Notes under the pieces: generated by a model
Databases searched by the model: none
What the model saw: the letters and a program-made list of their open reading frames with translations, nothing else
Told to the model about the DNA's origin: nothing
Program-made: the position numbers and the translations under genes
Assembly (NCBI GenBank): GCA_007896885.1
Contig: VOIU01000005.1
Coordinates: 124,001 to 188,000 of the forward strand
Source of the DNA: Bacteroidaceae bacterium HV4-6-C5C
GTDB taxonomy: Bacteria; Bacteroidota; Bacteroidia; Bacteroidales; Bacteroidaceae
DNA: 64,000 nucleotides
Direction of reading: 5' to 3'
Shown: positions 9,609-18,814 of the stretch, piece after piece
How the letters are laid out: every line of letters begins with the position of its first letter
How positions within the stretch are numbered: position 1 is the stretch's first letter

Positions 9609-12470
9609 ATGAGATTGAAAAGCACTTTAGCATTTGTCCTTGCCGGCTCGATGGCAATAGGATGTTCCGGGCATAATTATGAGAAAATAGCCAGAGGGAT
9701 TGTTATTACTCTTAAACAGCAAAACCCGACTGATGTCCGCAAGGTACGACTCGAAGTAATGGGTGAAAAACTTATACATGTATCGGCAACTCCTGAGTCC
9801 GGGTTTTCCACTAATTCCAGTTTAATCGTTGTTCCTCAAAGTGTGCCTATCACTTTTTCTCTCGAAGAAAAGGGAGATACAGTTGTTTTGAAAACAGCAA
9901 AGTTAGAGGCTAAGGTCTCTACTGTTACAGGAGAGGTTGTTTTTGCTGATTCTACAGGTCGCCTGATCTTGTCCGAAGATAAAGGAGGACGGAGTTTCCA
10001 GCCCATAGCGGTGGACAATACCAAAGGCTACTCCGTGAGGCAAATATTCCAATCTCCAAATGATGAGGCTTTCTATGGGCTGGGACAACATCAAGCCGAC
10101 GAGTTTAACTATAAAGGAAAGAATGAAGAGCTTTTTCAATATAATACTAAGGTATCCGTACCTTTTATTGTTTCAAATAAGAACTATGGTATCTTATGGG
10201 ATAGCTATTCTTTATGTCGGTTTGGTGATCAACGAAGTTATTCCCAATTACAACATGTTTTCAAGCTATATGATAAAGAGGGTAAGGCCGGCGGATTGAC
10301 CGGTACTTATATTCCCGGTGATAAATCAAACAGGGTGATTGTCCGCAATGAAGACTCATTGTATTTTGAGGATTTGAATACAATAAAGAACTTACCTGCA
10401 GGTTTTAGACTTGGGGGATCGAAGGTTACGTATGAAGGAGAGATAGAACCATCCGAAACCGGAAATTTCAAGCTAATTCTTTATTATGCCGGTTATACTA
10501 AAGTGTATATTGATAATCAATTGGTTGTTCTGGAGCGTTGGCGTACGGCATGGAATCCCAATAGCTACAAGTTCTCGCTGAATTTAAAAGCCGGTAAGCG
10601 CGTTCCGTTAAAGGTGGAATGGTTGCCTGATGGAGATGCCTCCTATTGTGGTTTACGGGTATTATCACCTGTTCCGCAGGAAGAGCAAAACAAGCAAGCT
10701 TGGTGGAGTGAGATGAATGATGAACTGAATTACTACTTTGTATATGGCAATGATATGGATGATGTCATTCGGGGATACCGTACGCTGACCGGCAAATCAC
10801 AGATCATGCCTAAGTGGGCGATGGGATTTTGGCAGAGCCGTGAACGTTATAAAACGCAGGATGAGTTATTGGCTACCTTAAAAGAGTTTCGCAAACGTCA
10901 TATTCCTATTGATAACATTATACTCGACTGGCGTTATTGGGCCGATGATTCTTGGGGAACCCATGAATTTGATAAATCACGCTTTCCCAATCCGAAAGCC
11001 ATGCTCGACTCTATTCACGCCATGAATGCAAAAATGATGATATCCGTTTGGCCGAAATTCTATTATACCACGGAGCATTATAAAGAATTCGATCACAAAG
11101 GGTGGATGTATCGCCAAGCGGTGAAAGATAGTGTTCGTGATTGGGTCGGGAAGGGTTATATAGGCTCTTTCTATGATGCTTATTCAGCAGATGCCCGCAA
11201 ATTATTTTGGAAACAGATCAATGAAAAATTATATAGTCTGGGCATTGATGCGTGGTGGATGGATGCCAGTGAACCTGATATTCAGAGCTGTTCGGATATT
11301 GATTATCGTAAAAAACTTTGTGGTCCTACCGCATTAGGCTCTTCAACCCAGTATTTCAATGCTTATGCCTTGATGAATGCCGATGCTATATACAATGGAC
11401 AGCGCGGGGTGGATAATAATAAGCGGGTATTTCTTCTTACTCGTTCGGGATATGCCGGATTGCAACGTTATTCCACCGCAACTTGGAGCGGAGATATCGG
11501 GACCCGTTGGGAAGATATGAAATCACAGATCTCTGCAGGTCTCAATTTTGCTGTTAGTGGCATACCTTACTGGACAATGGATATTGGAGGTTTTTGTGTG
11601 GAGAAGCGTTACGAAAAAGGACAATTCGAATTCGACAGAACAGGTCGGGAAAATGCTGATTATAAAGAGTGGCGAGAGTTGAATACGCGTTGGTATCAGT
11701 TCGGTGCGTTTTGTCCCTTATTCCGTTCGCATGGACAGTTCCCATATCGTGAGGTTTGGAACATAGCTCCCGAAGGACATCCAGCCTACAATACCATTTT
11801 ATATTATACAAAATTGCGTTATAACTTGATGCCTTATATCTATTCCTTGGCCGGTATGACCTATTTCAATGATTATACCATCATGAGACCATTGGTAATG
11901 GATTTCACCGCGGATACGCGTGTCAATAATATTGGTGATGAATATATGTTTGGTCCGGCATTACTTGTAGCACCTGTCTACGAATATAGTGCGCGTCAGC
12001 GGCAAGTCTATTTCCCCGCCGGATCGGGGTGGTACGATTTCTACACCGGGAAACATCTTTCGGGAGGCCAGAAACTGATGGTGGCTGCTCCTTACGAGCA
12101 TATTCCGTTGTTCATACGTGAGGGAGCCATAATACCTTATGGGCCTGATATGGAATATAGCAATCAGAAACAACCTTCGGAAATCACCTTGTATGTCTAT
12201 GCCGGAAAAGATGGCAAGTTTACGCTATACGAGGATGAAGGCGTGAATTATAATTATGAAAAAGGACAGTATGCACAAATATCGTTCAGTTATGATAATA
12301 AGAAACGTCAGCTGACAATAGGCAACCGTAACGGCGACTTTCAGGGTATGCTGAAAGAACGTACGTTTAATATTGTATTTGCTACTAAGGATAAACCGCA
12401 ACCTTTTGATTTGAAAGCTAAAGGAATATTGGTGAAATACGACGGTAAACAACAAACCGTGAAATTATGA
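9609..12470 (+). CDS. GH31 alpha-xylosidase, PA14-containing lipoprotein
   Basis: A 953-residue glycoside hydrolase. The N-terminus is a lipoprotein signal with Cys19 in SMAIGC, so it is probably membrane anchored facing the periplasm. A PA14-like module (about 225-365) is inserted in the N-terminal domain, as known for Bacteroides xyloglucan alpha-xylosidases. Catalytic residues are visible: nucleophile Asp552 in WWMDASEPD and acid/base Asp629 in TWSGDIGTRW. The length, PA14 insert and active-site spacing match GH31 alpha-xylosidase of the B. ovatus xyloglucan locus as I recall it. It should release xylose from the non-reducing end of xylogluco-oligosaccharides. The stop overlaps the GH2 start by 4 bases (ATGA). 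Confidence 0.92.
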   Translation: MRLKSTLAFVLAGSMAIGCSGHNYEKIARGIVITLKQQNPTDVRKVRLEVMGEKLIHVSATPESGFSTNSSLIVVPQSVPITFSLEEKGDTVVLKTAKLEAKVSTVTGEVVFADSTGRLILSEDKGGRSFQPIAVDNTKGYSVRQIFQSPNDEAFYGLGQHQADEFNYKGKNEELFQYNTKVSVPFIVSNKNYGILWDSYSLCRFGDQRSYSQLQHVFKLYDKEGKAGGLTGTYIPGDKSNRVIVRNEDSLYFEDLNTIKNLPAGFRLGGSKVTYEGEIEPSETGNFKLILYYAGYTKVYIDNQLVVLERWRTAWNPNSYKFSLNLKAGKRVPLKVEWLPDGDASYCGLRVLSPVPQEEQNKQAWWSEMNDELNYYFVYGNDMDDVIRGYRTLTGKSQIMPKWAMGFWQSRERYKTQDELLATLKEFRKRHIPIDNIILDWRYWADDSWGTHEFDKSRFPNPKAMLDSIHAMNAKMMISVWPKFYYTTEHYKEFDHKGWMYRQAVKDSVRDWVGKGYIGSFYDAYSADARKLFWKQINEKLYSLGIDAWWMDASEPDIQSCSDIDYRKKLCGPTALGSSTQYFNAYALMNADAIYNGQRGVDNNKRVFLLTRSGYAGLQRYSTATWSGDIGTRWEDMKSQISAGLNFAVSGIPYWTMDIGGFCVEKRYEKGQFEFDRTGRENADYKEWRELNTRWYQFGAFCPLFRSHGQFPYREVWNIAPEGHPAYNTILYYTKLRYNLMPYIYSLAGMTYFNDYTIMRPLVMDFTADTRVNNIGDEYMFGPALLVAPVYEYSARQRQVYFPAGSGWYDFYTGKHLSGGQKLMVAAPYEHIPLFIREGAIIPYGPDMEYSNQKQPSEITLYVYAGKDGKFTLYEDEGVNYNYEKGQYAQISFSYDNKKRQLTIGNRNGDFQGMLKERTFNIVFATKDKPQPFDLKAKGILVKYDGKQQTVKL

Positions 12471-14977
12471 AGTTCTACCTGATTCTGCTGCAACTCGGTC
12501 TGTTGTTGGGTTTCCTAGGAAGCTCTTCTGTCAAAGCCGACACACCCCGTCGGGCAGACTTTAACTCGGGTTGGCTCTTTTGTTTAGGTGACGACCCGTC
12601 CGCCGCTCGTTATGATTATGACGATACGGGTTGGAGAAGGCTGAATCTTCCGCACGATTGGGCCATTGAGGGAGAATTCAGTAAAGATAATCCTTCCGGT
12701 ACGGGGGGAGGCGCTTTACCCGGAGGTATAGCATGGTACCGTAAATCATTTGTCGTGAAAGAGAGTGATAAAGGAAAACGGTTGAATATTGATTTTGATG
12801 GAGCTTATATGAACTCTTCCGTATATATTAACGGACATTTGCTGGGAACCCGTCCTTATGGATATATTTCGTTTGGTTATGACCTCACTCCTTATGTGAA
12901 ATGGGGCAAGAAGAATATGATTGCCGTAAGGGTTGATAACGCGGAACAACCAAATTCACGTTGGTATTCGGGTTGTGGAATCTATCGGAACGTTTGGCTG
13001 ACAAAGCTCAATCCCGTACATATAGCACGCTGGGGTACTTATGTTACAGCCAGTGAGGTGACCAAAAATAGTGCCAGCCTGAATATCCGTACAAAGATTC
13101 AGAATGAGAGTGAGGTGAATGCCCCTGTGAAATTAACTTCCGAATTGATCAATGCCGATGGGGTGGTGATAGCCAATCATTCCACTTCGCAGCATATAAT
13201 TAAGGGGAAAGAAGTGGAAGTCAGTCAACAATTTGTGGTCAAGAATCCTCAGTTGTGGAGCGTAGATCATCCTTATTTATACACTATTCGCACAAAAGTC
13301 ATAAAGGGAGGAGTTGTCATCGATAACTATGATACGCCTACCGGTATTCGTTCCTTCCGCTTTGATGCCCGTAAAGGTTTTATTCTGAATGAGGAATCCT
13401 TAAAAATAAATGGCGTATGCATGCATCACGATCTTGGTTGTCTGGGGGCTGCCGTCAACACCCGTGCTATAGAACGCCAACTGCAACTACTTAAGGAGAT
13501 GGGGTGTAACGGTATTCGTTGTTCACACAATCCCCCTGCACCCGAATTGCTTGATCTTTGTGACCGTATGGGATTTATTGTGATGGATGAAGCTTTCGAT
13601 ATGTGGCGCAAAAAGAAGACTTCCCATGATTATTCCCGTTATTTCGACCACTGGTATGAGCGTGATCTGACTGATTTAGTCCTTCGTGATCGTAATCATC
13701 CCAGCATCTTTATGTGGAGCATTGGAAATGAGGTATTGGAGCAGTGGACGGATGTTCGTGCAGATACCTTGAGCTTGGAGGAAGCTAATCTGATTTTAAA
13801 TTTCGGGCATAGTGCCGACAAGTTGGCAAAGGAAGGGGAAATGAGCGTGAATTCGTTATTGTGCGGTAAACTGGCAGATATGGTGAAAAGCCTTGACCCC
13901 GGTCGTCCTGTGACCGCAGGTTGCAACGAACCCAACCCCGATAACCATTTGTTCCGTTCGGGAGCATTGGATATAATAGGTTTTAATTACCATGATGCTT
14001 GGTTTGCGGGTGTTCCCGATAAATTTCCGGGAAAACCTTTTCTGATTACCGAAAGTGTATCTGCATTGATGACCCGCGGTTACTACCGCATGCCAAGCGA
14101 TTCCATGTATATTTGGCCCGAACGCTGGGATAAGCCTTTTTATGAGAGTAGCTTCTCCTGCTCTTCGTATGATAACTGTCATGTACCATGGGGAAGCACT
14201 CATGAGCAGTCGCTTCGTCAGGTGAAGAATAATGATTTTATAAGCGGACAATATATCTGGACAGGGTTCGACTATCTGGGTGAACCGACACCTTATGGAT
14301 GGCCGGCACGCAGTTCTTATTTCGGAATCGTTGATTTGGCCGGATTCCCTAAAGATATTTATTACCTCTATCAATCGGAATGGACGAATAAGGATGTCCT
14401 ACATCTTTTCCCTCATTGGAATTGGACTCCGGGGCAGGAAATTGATATGTGGGCTTATTACAATCATGCAGATGAAGTGGAACTGTTTATCAATGGCAAA
14501 TCCCAAGGGGTGCGCCGGAAAGGAAAAGATGATTTCCACGTGATATGGCGTGTAAAGTTTGAACCGGGAGTAGTAAGCGTGGTGTCACGTAAAGCGGGTA
14601 AAACTGTGCTTGAACGCGAAATTCACATGGCCGGTACACCTGCCCGTATCCGGCTGACGGCAGATCGGCAGTCTATTTTAGCAGACGGCAAAGATCTTTC
14701 GTTTGTAACCGTTGAAGTATTGGATAAAGACGGTTATCTTTGTCCCGAAGCTGAAAATTTGATTTCTTTTGACGTTGAGGGTGCCGGATTTATAGCCGGA
14801 GTGGATAACGGTAATCCGATTTCTTTGGAAAAGTTTAAAGCAAATCATCGTAAAGCTTTTCACGGTAAGTGTCTGATCGTGATACAGAATACCGGGAAAT
14901 CAGGAAATATCAATCTCTCGGCCCGATCGGAAAGCTTGAAAGCCGATGAAATCAAGATCAAGGTCAATAGACCATAA
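12467..14977 (+). CDS. GH2 family beta-galactosidase-like enzyme
   Basis: An 836-residue secreted GH2 enzyme with a signal peptide (about 1-24). A sugar-binding jelly roll is followed by an immunoglobulin-like domain and a TIM barrel, with acid/base Glu422 in WSIGNEVLEQW and nucleophile Glu529 in FLITESVSAL. The C-terminal part (about 640-836) has the DUF4982-type and Ig-like domains common in Bacteroides GH2 proteins. It is translationally coupled to the GH31 gene by the ATGA overlap. In the xyloglucan context, removal of side-chain galactose is the natural reading, but GH2 also includes glucuronidases and mannosidases. Confidence 0.9.
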   Translation: MKFYLILLQLGLLLGFLGSSSVKADTPRRADFNSGWLFCLGDDPSAARYDYDDTGWRRLNLPHDWAIEGEFSKDNPSGTGGGALPGGIAWYRKSFVVKESDKGKRLNIDFDGAYMNSSVYINGHLLGTRPYGYISFGYDLTPYVKWGKKNMIAVRVDNAEQPNSRWYSGCGIYRNVWLTKLNPVHIARWGTYVTASEVTKNSASLNIRTKIQNESEVNAPVKLTSELINADGVVIANHSTSQHIIKGKEVEVSQQFVVKNPQLWSVDHPYLYTIRTKVIKGGVVIDNYDTPTGIRSFRFDARKGFILNEESLKINGVCMHHDLGCLGAAVNTRAIERQLQLLKEMGCNGIRCSHNPPAPELLDLCDRMGFIVMDEAFDMWRKKKTSHDYSRYFDHWYERDLTDLVLRDRNHPSIFMWSIGNEVLEQWTDVRADTLSLEEANLILNFGHSADKLAKEGEMSVNSLLCGKLADMVKSLDPGRPVTAGCNEPNPDNHLFRSGALDIIGFNYHDAWFAGVPDKFPGKPFLITESVSALMTRGYYRMPSDSMYIWPERWDKPFYESSFSCSSYDNCHVPWGSTHEQSLRQVKNNDFISGQYIWTGFDYLGEPTPYGWPARSSYFGIVDLAGFPKDIYYLYQSEWTNKDVLHLFPHWNWTPGQEIDMWAYYNHADEVELFINGKSQGVRRKGKDDFHVIWRVKFEPGVVSVVSRKAGKTVLEREIHMAGTPARIRLTADRQSILADGKDLSFVTVEVLDKDGYLCPEAENLISFDVEGAGFIAGVDNGNPISLEKFKANHRKAFHGKCLIVIQNTGKSGNINLSARSESLKADEIKIKVNRP

Positions 14978-15112
14978 TAAATAATACCATATAAGTAAGT
15001 GCTCATAATTAATTGCTAGTATACGTATTTGTAAAACGCTAAAAATTAGCAATATAAAAAATAAATGTATTAAACTAATTCTGTTCAATTACTTAACCTG
15101 AATAAAAATATA

Positions 15113-17326
15113 ATGAAGAAACATTTGCTAGCTTGTCTACTTGGTATGTGCACTGCTGGAATGCTGATGGCGCAGACCCCTGTTTACTTAGACGATAACC
15201 AGCCTGTTGAGGCACGTGTGAAAGACGCTTTGGGGCGTATGACTTTGGAAGAAAAGGTGGCACTCTGCCATGCCCAAAGTAAATTTAGTAGTCCGGGAGT
15301 ACCACGCTTGGGCATTCCCGAACTTTGGATGAGTGACGGCCCTCATGGGGTGCGTGCTGAAATTAACTGGAATGACTGGGGCTATGCCGGATGGACGAAC
15401 GACAGTGTTACTGCATTTCCTGCACTGACCTGTCTGGCAGCTACCTGGAATCCCGATATGTCCGCTGCTTATGGTAAGGCGATTGGTGAGGAGGCCCGTT
15501 ACCGTGGAAAAGATGTGCTTTTAGGTCCCGGGGTGAATATCTACCGTACCCCACTCAATGGGCGTAACTTTGAATACATGGGTGAAGACCCTTATTTGGC
15601 CGGCATAATGTGTGTGCCTTATATTCGCGAAGTCCAAAAGAACGGAGTGGCGACTTGTGTGAAACACTACGCCTTGAATAACCAGGAATTATGGCGGGGA
15701 CATATTGATGTGGAATTGAGCGACCGTGCCTTGCACGAAATCTATCTTCCGGCTTTTAAAGCTGCCGTGCAAAAAGGAGGGTCATGGACTATAATGGGGT
15801 CGTACAACAAAATACGCGGACAACATGCTTGCCATAACGAGCTTACCCTGAATAAGATTCTGAAAGGAGACTGGGGCTTCGATGGAGTGGTGATTACCGA
15901 CTGGGGTGGCTGTCATGATACTTATGAAGCTGCAATGAACGGACTTGATATTGAAATGGGTTCGTATACCAATGGGCTGACTTCCGAAAGTAAATTCACT
16001 TACGATGATTATTATCTAGCGAAGCCTTATTTGGCAATGCTGAAGTCGGGTAAGGTTCCAATGAGTACGGTTGATGATAAAGCATCCCGCATTCTGCGAC
16101 TTATTTTCCGTACATCGATGAACCGGCATAAACCGTTCGGCACATTGACTACCGACGATCATTATCAGGCCGCACGCACTATTGGAGATGAGGGAATTGT
16201 TCTATTGAAGAATGCCTCTGCTACCAAAAAAAGTGCGCCTCTTCTCCCCATTGCCGGCGATAAGTACAAAAATATTCTTGTAGTAGGTGATAATGCTATC
16301 CGTATGCTTAATCAGGGTGGAGGGTCATCCGACTTGAAGGTTAAGGATATGATATCTCCTTTGGAGGGCTTGCGCGAAGTTTACGGTGATAAAATATCAT
16401 ATACCCGTGGATATGCTGCAGGACGACCCATGTACGGTCGGGCTGAAGAGGTACCTCAGAGTGTGAGTGACTCTCTTCGTATTGCTGCAGTGAAGATGGC
16501 TAAAGATGCAGATCTTGTTATATTGGTAGGTGGCTTGAATAAAAATAATTTTCAGGACTGTGAAGGTGTTGATCGTTTAAGTTATGCTTTGCCTTTCGGT
16601 CAAAACGAACTGATTGAGTCTTTGCTGGGAGTGAATAAGAATCTGGTTTTGGTTCTGCTTACCGGTAATGCGGTAGAAATGCCTTGGGTTAAACAAGTCC
16701 CTGCCATTGTACAAGGTTGGTATCTTGGTTCGATGGGAGGAAAGTCATTAGCGGATATTCTGAGTGGAAAGGTCAATCCGAGTGGTAAATTACCTTTTTC
16801 TTTCCCTGTGAAACTGACCGATTGTGGCGCGCATTCTTTTGATAAGTTGTGTTATCCGGGCGATAGCATTAAAGAAGTGTACAAAGATGATATCTTAGTC
16901 GGCTATCGGTGGTACGATACAAAGAAAATTCCGACGTTATTCCCCTTTGGTCATGGGCTGAGTTATACAACCTTTGCTTACGGTAAGCCACAACTTTCGA
17001 GTAAGGTGATTACTGAGGATGGGAAACTTACAGTCTCCATCCCGGTAAAGAATACGGGGCGTGTTTCGGGCAAGGAAGTCGTACAACTTTATCTCGGTGA
17101 TGAGAAATGCAGTGTACTTCGTCCGCTTAAAGAGTTGAAAGCATTCCAAAAACTGGAATTAGCTCCAGGTGAAGAGAAGCTGGTGCCTTTTACTATTTCG
17201 GTTGACGACTTAAAGTTCTATGATGAAGCGAAACAAGATTGGAAAGCCGAACCTGGCAAATTTAAAGTCTATATAGGTTCTTCATCTAAAGACATTCGTC
17301 AGACGACTGAATTTGAGTTGCAATAG
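15113..17326 (+). CDS. GH3 family beta-glucosidase / beta-xylosidase
   Basis: A 737-residue secreted GH3 enzyme with a signal peptide (1-20, ending LMAQ). It has the (beta/alpha)8 domain, the alpha/beta sandwich and a C-terminal fibronectin type III-like domain (about 640-737). The nucleophile is Asp263 in GVVITDWGGCHD; the KHYALNNQE segment before it is typical of GH3 substrate-binding sites. It lies 135 bases after the GH2 gene on the same strand and ends at a strong hairpin. It probably cleaves the glucan backbone from the non-reducing end once side chains are removed; beta-xylosidase activity is the main alternative. Confidence 0.92.
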   Translation: MKKHLLACLLGMCTAGMLMAQTPVYLDDNQPVEARVKDALGRMTLEEKVALCHAQSKFSSPGVPRLGIPELWMSDGPHGVRAEINWNDWGYAGWTNDSVTAFPALTCLAATWNPDMSAAYGKAIGEEARYRGKDVLLGPGVNIYRTPLNGRNFEYMGEDPYLAGIMCVPYIREVQKNGVATCVKHYALNNQELWRGHIDVELSDRALHEIYLPAFKAAVQKGGSWTIMGSYNKIRGQHACHNELTLNKILKGDWGFDGVVITDWGGCHDTYEAAMNGLDIEMGSYTNGLTSESKFTYDDYYLAKPYLAMLKSGKVPMSTVDDKASRILRLIFRTSMNRHKPFGTLTTDDHYQAARTIGDEGIVLLKNASATKKSAPLLPIAGDKYKNILVVGDNAIRMLNQGGGSSDLKVKDMISPLEGLREVYGDKISYTRGYAAGRPMYGRAEEVPQSVSDSLRIAAVKMAKDADLVILVGGLNKNNFQDCEGVDRLSYALPFGQNELIESLLGVNKNLVLVLLTGNAVEMPWVKQVPAIVQGWYLGSMGGKSLADILSGKVNPSGKLPFSFPVKLTDCGAHSFDKLCYPGDSIKEVYKDDILVGYRWYDTKKIPTLFPFGHGLSYTTFAYGKPQLSSKVITEDGKLTVSIPVKNTGRVSGKEVVQLYLGDEKCSVLRPLKELKAFQKLELAPGEEKLVPFTISVDDLKFYDEAKQDWKAEPGKFKVYIGSSSKDIRQTTEFELQ

Positions 17327-17396
17327 ATGGGGGGCAATCAGATGACGACATAATGGTGTTAGTCTATTTTTGACATACACTCTTAAACCAAAGGAA

Positions 17397-17432
17397 CAGT
17401 GTGCGGGCAAATCATGATTTACCCGCACACTG
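17397..17432 (+). terminator. Strong hairpin terminator after the GH3 gene
   Basis: A near-perfect palindrome with arms of about 14-16 bases, centred on a short AT core (atcatgat) and followed by a T-rich stretch. It is 70 bases after the GH3 stop and ends the glycoside hydrolase transcript. Confidence 0.75.
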
Positions 17433-17453
17433 TCATTTTATAGGGCATTTCTA

Positions 17454-17484
17454 TTGCTTTTCCTAGGCAGGATTAGTACATTTG
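17454..17484 (+). promoter_or_regulatory. Bacteroides promoter for the first HU-like gene
   Basis: TTG (17454-17456) and TACATTTG (17477-17484) are spaced by 20 bases, fitting the -33/-7 consensus. Start of transcription would be near 17491, leaving a leader of about 215 bases that contains the long hairpin at 17512-17553. Confidence 0.55.
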
Positions 17485-17511
17485 TATACTAACATTTATT
17501 CTTTCCATCAC

Positions 17512-17553
17512 GGGGTACTTTTCGTTCCACCATTATGGAACGAAAAGTACCCC
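17512..17553. repeat. Perfect 18-bp inverted repeat in the leader of the HU-like gene
   Basis: The arms ggggtacttttcgttcca and tggaacgaaaagtacccc are exact complements with a 6-base loop (ccatta). There is no T-run, so it is unlikely to be a plain terminator. Part of the arm recurs at 17574-17586 (tcacggtggaacga), so it looks like a binding or RNA-structure element. Confidence 0.8.
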
Positions 17554-17708
17554 ACGGTAGAATAAAACTTTCTTCACGGTGGAACGAATAAATTGTTGCT
17601 ATGCTGTTTCTTAATCATTGCAAGGAAAATAGATAAAAACAGTAAGAATAGAACTTAAATCCGACACTTCACAGATATTCTGCGCGGTATCCGTAAAAAA
17701 CATAGATT

Positions 17709-18332
17709 ATGAGTGCTTATTATGATCTTTTTGAAAAGCCTGATGTCCGTAAAACCGGTGAAAAACAACCCCTTTACGCCCGTTTTATACCCAAGGGTAC
17801 TCTTGGGCAGGAAGAATTTCTGGATCGCGTCCATCTCTTTACTGGAATCAGTCGCAGTCTGCTGAAGGGTGCCATGTCTGCCTTTATGGATGAGTTGCGC
17901 GACAGTCTGGCTGACGGCTGGTCGGTGGAGTTGGGTGAGCTCGGCTACTTTACCCCTTCACTAAGTTGCGAGCATGAAGTCATGGAAAAGAAAGACCTTC
18001 GTTCCCCTTCAGTAAAGCTTCGCGGACTGAACTTCCGTATAAGTAAAGAATACTACAAAAAACTGGATAAAAAGATCGTTCTGGAACGCCATCCGCAATC
18101 GGCATCCAGATCCGAATCCAGTTCTTCACTTCTGTCCGTAGAACAGCGTTATTGTTTGCTTGAGGAATATTTACAACAATATCCCTGTATCAACCGTTCT
18201 CAGTACATCCGTCTGACAGGGCGCAGTGCGAAGCAAGCGGTCACCGATCTGAACCTGTTCATCGAAGATGGACTACTGATGAAATATGGTGCGGGGAGGA
18301 ATGTGGTGTATGTGATAGAGAAAGGGAAGTAA
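17709..18332 (+). CDS. HU-like (HU-HIG type) DNA-binding protein with C-terminal helical domain
   Basis: A 207-residue cytoplasmic protein. Residues about 20-125 match the Bacteroidetes HU-family histone-like fold (LSRSLLKGAMSAFMDEL-type helices, WSVELGELGYFTPS arm), a group with altered basic arms compared with classical HU. Residues about 140-205 (RYCLLEEYLQQYPCINRSQY and following) look like a winged helix and may add sequence-specific binding. It stands alone between two terminators and has a long structured leader. The role is unknown; capsule, PUL and mobile regions of Bacteroides often carry such genes. Confidence 0.8.
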   Translation: MSAYYDLFEKPDVRKTGEKQPLYARFIPKGTLGQEEFLDRVHLFTGISRSLLKGAMSAFMDELRDSLADGWSVELGELGYFTPSLSCEHEVMEKKDLRSPSVKLRGLNFRISKEYYKKLDKKIVLERHPQSASRSESSSSLLSVEQRYCLLEEYLQQYPCINRSQYIRLTGRSAKQAVTDLNLFIEDGLLMKYGAGRNVVYVIEKGK

Positions 18333-18366
18333 AGAAGTAAGGGAAGATACTTATTATGCATAATTC

Positions 18367-18397
18367 AAAAAGAGAGCTATTTTCAAGCTCTCTTTTT
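18367..18397 (+). terminator. Terminator after the HU-like gene
   Basis: Twelve-base arms (aaaaagagagct / agctctcttttt) around a 7-base loop; the second arm ends in five T. It marks the left edge of the AT-rich stretch that leads into the protease-STAND gene. Confidence 0.85.
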
Positions 18398-18814
18398 GAG
18401 TTTATTATTATTAGAGGAACCTTGATATACTTCAATGCATGACTTAAACATCGAATTAAGGTATAAAACCTAATCCGATTACCTGTTAGTTTTAACGTTT
18501 ACACAAAATATGGGAGAGTCCCAAAATTTTATTGGATTTCATTAGACATTATATACAATAAGTATTGAGGCTAATGATTATCAATTAGTTATAGATGTTG
18601 ATTTTCAAGAGGCTCATTTTCAGTAAATTAAAATGATTGATATTTTGTAAACAACTGATAATCACATAAAATAAACCCTTATTCAATATAAACTCTATTA
18701 AATAAAGTCTATTTTAATTTGACATAGAACTTATGTTAATTTACATTATATTTGTGAGTTAATACTATAATCTTCAGATAGGTATTAAAAAGTGGATATA
18801 AATTAATTAAGCAT
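18398..18814. other. AT-rich gap before the protease-STAND gene
   Basis: About 415 bases with no convincing gene on either strand. Base composition drops sharply compared with the glycoside hydrolase genes. A -7-like TATATTTG lies at 18747-18754 and may drive the downstream gene, but no -33 element is correctly spaced. I found no tRNA, integrase or clear attachment repeat here. Confidence 0.5.

Noticed and set aside
13856..14374. 172-residue minus-strand ORF inside the GH2 gene
   Set aside because: Antisense to the catalytic domain; codon pattern follows the GH2 frame.
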